From Anthostomella pinea (Eukaryota; Ascomycota; Sordariomycetes; Xylariales; Xylariaceae): a DNA stretch of 64,000 nucleotides. This document shows, piece by piece, positions 56,124-64,000 of this stretch. Location: contig CAUWAG010000003.1 of NCBI GenBank assembly GCA_963556695.1, positions 4,960,001 to 5,024,000 on the forward strand, written 5' to 3'. A program made the position numbers and the translations under genes. The notes under the pieces are model-generated. The model was not told where the DNA came from, did not search any database, and saw only the letters and a list, made by a program, of their open reading frames with translations. Every line of letters begins with the position of its first letter. The stretch's first letter is position 1.

Positions 56124-59100
56124 TGGCCGGGGAGTGTACCTATGTATGTACGCGGGCATCCATCCCCATGATGGCAGGGCTTACGGCCGTAGCACCGCGG
56201 GTGTGCCTTCGGGGGCTACTACAAGGTACCGATTGAAATCTTATCATTAGATGATCTTATGGTATGTATATTTAAAGGTGATGGTGTGGTTACCAGGTGG
56301 GTGGGTAGGTGTCTTTGGGGCTGAAAAGGCAGCTTTACGAGATGACGCGCGTTTTGACTTTGAACTTCCCACCAGACGAATTGATAGAGGGTGAACAACT
56401 ACTGACTGGTATTGCCATGGCCAACTCTCCCTATGGAGACTGCGACTCCAAAGTAAAAAGGTCATCGTCTATTGTAATAAAAGCTGCCAAGTTACAAGGT
56501 TTGCTCGTCCTTCAATATTCTGAGCGCCTTAAAGGAGGTCCGGACACTCGATGCGAATGCGTGGTTTTGTGGTAACTATTTCCGGTAATAATACTCACTT
56601 GGTGGCGGTCAGCCTGCATGATGTGTGTTCTAACAAGAAGCAGAGCTTGCTTCAGCCGCAGATTAGCGGAAACCCGAGTGCTTGGGACGACTGCTTGGGA
56701 CGAGTGCTGCTGCTGATTATATCTGAATTCCCGATCCGTATCTCCAGTGAATCAAGACAGGCCCGCTTCGTAATGATGGCTGCTACCAGGTACCTAAAAA
56801 ACCCAGTGACGCCCCTCGAATACTTGTGCGCACCATTCTCGCCCGGCCAGCATGAACATCCGCCACTTCCACTCGGACCAGCAGCCATCGGAGTGGCCAG
56901 TGTTGTTCGAGCCGCCGGCCTTGTCGCAACAAGGGTCCTCAGCTCGCTGCTCCTGGCGAGGCCGGTGCCGAGGACTGACCGGATCTCAGCCAATCGCGCC
57001 ACAATCCAACTGGTCCTTGCAGCATGTCTACAACGCGCTCGCGCTGATTCAGGTCGTCGTGCTCGTGCTCGTGCTCGGAAGACTTATCAGCCGCGCCACG
57101 CCGTCTTCGGCGTGGCCACCCTGCCGCTTCTAGAAAGGGCTGGGCGTGCGATGCGCGCGGTGGACTGAAACCTGCCGCTGCCACTTGATCGCGAGGCTGC
57201 TGCTGCTGTACGTCCTGGGCTACCGCAACGCGTCTAGCATCAGGGAGTGGTCTTCTGAGATAGGGACGCAGGGCCCGATCCGGCGGAGGATGCGGAGGCA
57301 CGTTCGCCTACTCGGTCGGCGTGCAGCGGCAGGACAGCCTCCTGAACACGACGACGACGACGACGACGACCTGCTACCCGCGTACAGCTACCGGGAGGTT
57401 GGGTATGCCGCGTGGCGGTCACCTGCGCGTACAACGGCAGCAGTCAGTTCGGGCTCATAGACAGCGACAACTCGTGGGCACCTCGCTCAACAACAGCATT
57501 GGCGACTACACAGCGGCGCATGATGACACCGGCAGGAAACCACCACCAACTCTACAAGAGGCGACCCTGTGCAGCCTCGAGTCCGCCCGTCTCCGTTATG
57601 GTCGACGACGTGATCATGGCGTGCGGAGCGGGTAACTCATGATCCAGGGGGACGCGATGGCGGCGGATACACACATCATCGGCGATGTGTACGTCTGGGC
57701 TGCGTTTGTGGTTGACCTGGCGGTGGTGCTGCTGCTCGTAGTTAAGGGGGTGCGGACGAGGGGCTGGAGGGGCGTGGCACCGATGGAGCATTTGGATCCG
57801 GGGCGCTACTGCTGGCGGGGACAGGGATAGCTTTTCTAGGTAGTGTTATGTTGGTAGTGAGAGATGGTGGTGATAGCACGTGGTGGTGGTACGGTAGTGT
57901 TTGCAGTAGTTGTGATGGTGAGGTGGAGGACATGATGATGCTGGTGACGCGCATTTTAGGGGTTGGCGCGAAGGTCTTCGGCTTGGGAGCCGAGGGAGTC
58001 GTATTGGTAGAATTGAGCTACAGATTACTTAGAAGTACGTTTAAGACGTGAATGTAATTTCATGGCAAAGTGATGATGTGTAAGTCAAGTTATTCTACTT
58101 TTCACTGAATCCTGTTCTCGTAGTATCACGATGAACTCAACTATGTACCTGTAGGTTAGGTGAGTGAAGCTGTTAGATTCTGCGAGACAGTAATGACTGC
58201 CAATCCCAGGACTCAGGAGGAACAAACGATGCAACCCCTCCGCACAGAGTCATGGTGTCACATGTATAAGTAACTGAGGATGGATTTGCGGACGAAGATG
58301 CGGGGTGTAGTTCATTGTTACTAGTGCGTTGAGACAAGATGGCGATGGACCATTGATGGTGTGGTGCTGGTGTGGCGCCGTGGTGAGATGGGGTTGTTTC
58401 TAATAAATCGGCACCTGGTCTAACAGATGGGCAGACCTTATCATGATCATGATATCTCCCTGGTAATTATGGCACGTTACCTTAAAAAGGTTCGAATGAG
58501 GATGCCTGATCCCACCACAACGGATGGGGTTGCACTACAGACCGAGGAGGAGCAGGAAGGAATAGGAGCAGAAACAGGAACGGGGAGCACAGACGCAACG
58601 TGAGAGTGGGGGACAAGGGGAGTTTGTTCGACTCTGTTCGCTTCCACCGCAACGGCTCGGCGAATACAGAAACTCGTTTGGTCCAACACAAATGTTTCGT
58701 CCATGTTGGGCCATGATACCCCGCCGGCCACTCATCAGAGGCCAACATATCAGTTCGTGTTTGGTGTTTGTACCGCTTGCGAAAAGAGGCCAATGATGGA
58801 AGGGGGTTCGCAAGAGTGAGACCGCATTGTGCTATTGTGCGTTCTCTGACGTGGCTGCGTGGCAGGATGGGATGTGGCAAACAGACAGGTGAATGTCGGG
58901 TCATCCTCCGAGCTCCGACAAAAGACAGAGGAGCGCTAATGGACATGAAACCCCTGAACTGACGGCATAAGCCAATCACGGCTTTCCGTGCGCTCGATAC
59001 GGTCGCATCCGGGAATGGCGGGCTGCATAGTGCGGACCAGCGCATGCATCCCGCATCTTCTCCCCCAGAATGGAAATCTGGGGGTCTTCAACCTTTAGGA

Positions 59101-60641
59101 TTGGCTAGCTACTGTGTACCTACTCTGTGCAGCTTGCACTGCAGTGAATATGTACGGTGCATGAGGGTGATGGGATAGGGTATTGATGAGAAGAGGGAGG
59201 CATGCTTCGTTCACCAAGTATTCCTCTACTATTCATGGTTGTCATTAGCGAAGGTATGACTGCGGTGCCGTGTTACCATGATACCATCAATGATGTTACT
59301 CCAGGAAAGATCTCCAGTGGTAATGATACCGGAAGAATTGTTCTGTCTTCCATGGGCCCCATGCGGCCATGCCCTCCCAGGATACGGGCCATCGTTCAAC
59401 CCCTGCTACTTGCCAGTCACAAACGCCGGCATAAAGACATTCTTCAGAGATGGCCTGCACTTGTTCAGCCTGTTTGTTCTTCTTGCGCCTAATAACTTTA
59501 ACAGCCGTTCGATACGTGTCCATGCTTCATATGTCCTGCCTCGGGATGTCGCTCGCGTGAGGTGGTGATCACAATCCCCCCGGCATTTGGATGTAAAGGG
59601 GTTACAGTCATCAAATACGGTCTGACATCATCCCGCCCCACCAACTCGAAGCAACCCTTCAATAAGGTACCTCTCAAGGAGTCAAGGATCATGCATTGTT
59701 GTCGACTTGTCATTCATTGCCTTTCTTTCGGTGGTGACTCTGGTGAATGCTTTTCTTCTCGATGATTCATGCTCATTGTTTACCGGATACCTGGACCGAG
59801 GTTCCAGTCTGCTGGTAGTGCTTGTTGCTAGCATGCCGTAGTAGTGTCCAGAGCCTCAGACCCGAGCCCTCTTGAGCTTAAACGGCACCAAGACCGCCAT
59901 CGTCTCATGTCAAACCTCTAAGACCACGCTTCAATGTTAGTCGACCTCATCTCTCCGCAAATAGACACAGACAAATGGGAAGCCGAGATAGCTTCAACCC
60001 CGCGCCGCACCTGGAGCATATTCTCCTGATGATCTGATATTCTCTCCCTTCCGACCCAGTCATCAGTCAGCCTCATCTGGGATCGTATCTTGGGCCGCGG
60101 CCAGATATCGTTGGACCCCTACGGACCCCGGTTTTTCTTACCATTTGCATGGGACACCACGACACGAAATACGTAGTGCCAAGTAGATCGTCACCCGCCT
60201 CTGATCACCTACTATTTCTGGACGCCATCTCCTCCACCGTCTTGACTCCTGGAGACAAGGAGACAAGTACCCCGTCGCACAAAACCAGGCTACCACCCGA
60301 CGTTCCCTCACTTGCCACTTACCAGACTCGAGCTTCACCATCTTCGGCATCGAGCCGCAATCTCATCCTTCGACGCGACACCGATGTGGTTCGGCAATAC
60401 ACACCACCGCCTGCTGCCCGGCTCTGATGGCCATCGCCCATATTTACTCGTCTGACTTGTCACTCCCTCACTTTCATTCTGTTCCAGCTTGCCGCTGCCG
60501 TGGCTCTGGCGTACACTCTGTCGTCCGTCACATGTCCATAAATCTTTCTTGAACAGTCAGGACGGTTCCTGATTTATTCCAAGTGGCATTGAAGAGTGTC
60601 CAGACACCGCTATCCTCACACTCATTACCCCATGCGAAACA
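56124..60641. other. 4.5-kb region without a supported gene
   Basis: Holds a GC-rich stretch (about 56840-57960) that may be a decayed membrane-protein gene, GT-rich low-complexity sequence around 57840-57940 and 58320-58390, and the promoter/leader of the type II membrane protein gene. Nothing else recognised. Confidence 0.5.
56840..57830 (+). pseudogene. Possible decayed membrane-protein gene
   Basis: Short plus-strand ORFs in different frames each carry a coding-like segment: HVYNALALIQVVVLVLVLGRL (hydrophobic) near 57030, CHLIARLLLLYVLGYRNASSI near 57200, GGTFAYSVGVQRQDSLLN near 57330, CAYNGSSQFGLIDSDNSWA near 57440, and VYVWAAFVVDLAVVLLLVV near 57700. No set of normal introns joins them. 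I recognise no family. This could be a frameshifted membrane-protein gene or chance in GC-rich DNA, so confidence is low. Confidence 0.25.
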
Positions 60642-62489
60642 ATGCCGCCGCATTTGGACCTTCCGCGGAGCACCCACGCCAAGATGATTGCATCCCGGCC
60701 TCAGCTTAATCTGCGAAGAGCCGCGTCATATCAAGGCGATAGGGGCGCCAAGTCGTCCACGTCGTCGCGATTCAACTTCAACCACCTCATATTCTCCCCG
60801 CCACCTTCACCCGGACTACCAGCTTTGGTGCCCCGACCACGAAAATCACCTACCACCCCGAGGCCAAGTCGAGTTCTCCGAGTCGTCGCATGGATATCTG
60901 GGCTGGCTTTGTTCCTAATCGTGGCGACAAGTTTTGTGCGAAGGGATGGACAAGTGCCCGTTGTAGGGTGGGCGTTGAAGGACGGCCGGGAAGAATACGA
61001 GATGATTGGCCAGTATGACCTGCCAGAGTTCCCGACACCCATTGCTGTCACGGACCGTCATGGAAGGTCGAAATGGACCGTCTCTATTCCTCCCACCTAT
61101 GCTTTCCCGCTTACCGTGGCCGAGTACTCGGATATATGCGCCAAGTGTCAGGAGGTTGCCGCTCACGTGAGAGAGCTCCACGGAAGCTCGCACCCGTCGC
61201 AACAAGCTTCACCAGACTACTACTACGAGGATCCCTACTTCGTGGATGTCGGTGAAGCCCAGAAACGGGGCTTGTTGCCGGGTGTAGAGGGCAAAGCTTG
61301 GAAAGTAACAGCTCAAGCTCAAGATGGTCATTTAGTGGGTGAGCAGAAGGATGGTTTGGTCGACAAGGGTACGTGCAAGACATCCTTGACGTTCGTCCTC
61401 GAATCACCCGATGCTGGACTGGGTCCTACTTTGATGATGCTATGGATGGCGTATGGCTTGGCTCAGAAGGAAAAGCGATCATTCTTCATCGACGACTCAC
61501 GGTGGGCGTATGGCGATTACACGACTATTTTCAAGGCACCGACAGCGCCATCCTGCAAACCCCCGCCAAGACACGAAATGCTTCCCTGTCCTCACAACGC
61601 ACGACACCTGGTCGTATCGCCCGCAACGGCCCGTGAAAGTTTTGGGACCAGCTTTAGCGCCGAGTATGAGAACCTCAAGCGGGACGACATTAACCGAGAG
61701 CGGCCCATGTATGATCTCGCCCGAGCTGGTTATGAAGCTTTGTTTCATCTAAACGACGACGACCAGCCATATGTGGAAACCCGCGTGAAGGAGCTGAGGG
61801 CAAAGGCAAAGGCACCTCAGGGGGGCTACGGTGATGGCACTATTGTTGGAGTTCATATCCGACATGGTGATCTACACCCATACGAGTATCAGTACAATGG
61901 TGCATACGTACCCTTGGAACTCTACAGGCAGAAGGCTAGGGACATCATAGACGACCGTCACAATTTCAGCACGCTTCTGGGAGGGGAAGATGTGGCCGCA
62001 AAGAGACGCTCGTTCGTGGTCCTTGCGTCGGATGATCCTGACGTGTATGAGACTGACGAGTTTTCGAGCTCGGTCAGGGCTCAGGAGCAAATCAAGCTAG
62101 CAAGCAAACAACACATCCAGGACGCGAATCCCGATGGATCTGTTATGCACAAGTTCGTCGACGAGACTTTCGGCTGGGAAGGAGGTTTTTTCGCCAGCAT
62201 GTTCTGGAACCTGGGCCGTTCGACGCTGAACAACGGCAACGCGGCAGAGGGCGACCTGCAGACGTCGTTGGAACCGTCGGCCGAGACCATGCGGCTTAGA
62301 GGGCTAATTGGACGGGCCTACATCCTGGACCTGGCCGTGCTCGGCCAAGCGAGCGACGCCGTCATCTGCACTATGAGCGCAGGGGGCTGTCGGCTCCTGG
62401 CCGTGATCATGGGCTGGGAGAAGGCGATGGACAATGCCAACTGGGTAAACATCGACGGCGACTTTCGGTGGACGGGGCTGTCGTTATGA
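60642..62489 (+). CDS. Type II membrane protein, fucosyltransferase-like
   Basis: A 615-aa single-exon protein. A basic cytosolic tail of about 79 residues precedes one membrane segment (VVAWISGLALFLIVATSFV, about 81-99) and a large lumenal domain, the usual layout of a Golgi glycosyltransferase. An H-x-R-x-G-D motif occurs at VGVHIRHGDLHPYEYQY (His near 405); a similar HxRR/HxRG signature marks GDP-fucose-binding fucosyltransferases such as FUT8-like and O-fucosyltransferases. Other conserved-looking blocks are GLGPTLMMLWMAYGLAQ, RSFFIDDSRWAYGDYTTIF, FVVLASDDPDVY and DAVICTMSAGGCRLLAVIMG, the last like the donor-site end of those enzymes. A second ATG at residue 15 is possible. The membrane topology is firm; the enzymatic assignment is inference. 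Confidence 0.85.
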   Translation: MPPHLDLPRSTHAKMIASRPQLNLRRAASYQGDRGAKSSTSSRFNFNHLIFSPPPSPGLPALVPRPRKSPTTPRPSRVLRVVAWISGLALFLIVATSFVRRDGQVPVVGWALKDGREEYEMIGQYDLPEFPTPIAVTDRHGRSKWTVSIPPTYAFPLTVAEYSDICAKCQEVAAHVRELHGSSHPSQQASPDYYYEDPYFVDVGEAQKRGLLPGVEGKAWKVTAQAQDGHLVGEQKDGLVDKGTCKTSLTFVLESPDAGLGPTLMMLWMAYGLAQKEKRSFFIDDSRWAYGDYTTIFKAPTAPSCKPPPRHEMLPCPHNARHLVVSPATARESFGTSFSAEYENLKRDDINRERPMYDLARAGYEALFHLNDDDQPYVETRVKELRAKAKAPQGGYGDGTIVGVHIRHGDLHPYEYQYNGAYVPLELYRQKARDIIDDRHNFSTLLGGEDVAAKRRSFVVLASDDPDVYETDEFSSSVRAQEQIKLASKQHIQDANPDGSVMHKFVDETFGWEGGFFASMFWNLGRSTLNNGNAAEGDLQTSLEPSAETMRLRGLIGRAYILDLAVLGQASDAVICTMSAGGCRLLAVIMGWEKAMDNANWVNIDGDFRWTGLSL

Positions 62490-63296
62490 CGCCCGCGCAC
62501 GGGCGACTACGAAGGCACATTCGGACATGACGGCAGAGGTCTGAGATGCTGCATATAGCATAAGTCACTTTGATGGCGTTGGGGGGCAGAGCATTTACTG
62601 ACGGAACCGGGAAACTCGATACCTCGAAAAGGCGTACTGGGACGGGATTGTTGCATCAAGGCTGTATTTAGAACATATATCCCCTTCCCCGACGAGGGGC
62701 AAGCTCGTTCACACAAGCCAGACCGGCTGGAAATGTCATTTCATTGAATTTTTCTCAATTCCTGCATCCCGCGCTATGGCGTGTGTAGTTGGATTTACGG
62801 GCTGCATGGTATGAGTATGTGCACCGCAAGTTCAAACATTGGATTCCTAGACGTGCACCGTGGTCACAAATAGGTCCTCTATGACTGCTGCTGCTGACCG
62901 CTCCCGACTGATGCTCACCTCAATAGAGAGACCAGCGTAGAAATGAGAACTGCTGAGATAAAATGGCCATCGCATGATGAGGCGATATATCAGTCCATCT
63001 GAACCACACCATCTCGGCTTTCGTATTCGTATTTTGGGGCTAGGTACCTACGGGCGCCTGCAACAGGCTCAATGCGATTGGCTGGCTGGCTGGGAGGGAC
63101 CCTGATCGCCCCTTATCCACGATTGGACAATGCCCTGAATTACTTGCTGAAGCCCAATAATTTCTACGAGTACCGTATCACGTCGCCCACCCTCATTCTG
63201 TATTTCCCTTTAAAGATCCCTCGCCCACGGGTCTCTGCTGCTCGAGTCACCCTCTTGAAGTCACGTACCAAGCGGATTCTCGAGATCGTCGTCGCA
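62490..63296. other. Intergenic, promoter of the CYP51 gene
   Basis: About 800 bp. An open frame upstream of the CYP51 start (from 63072) is in frame but reads basic, non-P450 sequence and is treated as leader. No gene seen. Confidence 0.55.

Positions 63297-64000
<704 letters not shown>

Noticed and set aside
57345..57372. (GAC)n microsatellite
   Set aside because: A short trinucleotide run only; noted but not evidence of a gene or a regulatory element.
63072..63296. Upstream extension of the CYP51 frame
   Set aside because: Residues before the ATG at 63297 do not resemble P450 N-termini, whereas MGLLQ followed by a membrane anchor is typical.

Overview
The window is nuclear DNA of a filamentous ascomycete (Pezizomycotina, most likely Sordariomycetes). 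The evidence is single genes with short introns (about 50-120 nt, GTRAGT-type donors, CTRAC-like branch sites), HET-domain genes, a GH71 glucanase, a KIP2/KipA-type kinesin, a fungal CYP51, an intron-bearing tRNA-Ala, and an AT-rich relic that looks mutated by RIP. All models were made by hand from the sequence. Exon joins were accepted only where the reading phase closed and protein motifs ran across the junction.

0-31 kb is a fairly dense housekeeping block. In order it holds the 5' part of a secreted GH71 alpha-1,3-glucanase (-), a cytochrome b5/FMN L-lactate dehydrogenase-like flavocytochrome (-), a charged unknown protein whose frame is cut by one in-frame TAG (-), a peroxisomal MaoC-type enoyl-CoA hydratase with a C-terminal SKL (+), tubulin cofactor E (+), a CCCH zinc-finger protein (+), SDH2 (-) divergent from PTC7 (+), a GPI-anchored Ser/Thr-rich wall protein (-), a histidine protein methyltransferase of the HPM1 type (-), a Baeyer-Villiger monooxygenase (+), a DEAH-box RNA helicase (-) and the SDH assembly factor SDHAF3 (-).

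31-51 kb is sparser and more accessory. It holds an intact HET-domain gene, an SRPK-like kinase that appears to be a pseudogene, a small Pro/His-rich protein, tRNA-Ala(CGC), a hairpin MITE, a BTB-like protein, a second HET gene with an apparent frameshift, and long stretches without a recognisable gene.

51-64 kb holds a kinesin-7 (+), a 1.03-kb AT-rich element with terminal inverted repeats and TA flanks, a possibly decayed membrane-protein gene, a type II membrane protein with a fucosyltransferase-like motif (+), and the 5' part of lanosterol 14-alpha-demethylase (+), cut by the window end.

Several genes converge on mitochondrial respiration: SDH2, its assembly factor, PTC7 (whose yeast counterpart acts on coenzyme Q synthesis) and a lactate-dehydrogenase-like enzyme. 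They are not an operon, but SDH2 and PTC7 share one divergent promoter region. I found no CRISPR array, rRNA or recognisable multi-gene defence or biosynthetic cluster. The most unusual signals are the TAG-interrupted ORF, the alternative 5' structure of PTC7, the doubly damaged kinase, the frameshifted HET gene and three TA-flanked inverted-repeat elements.
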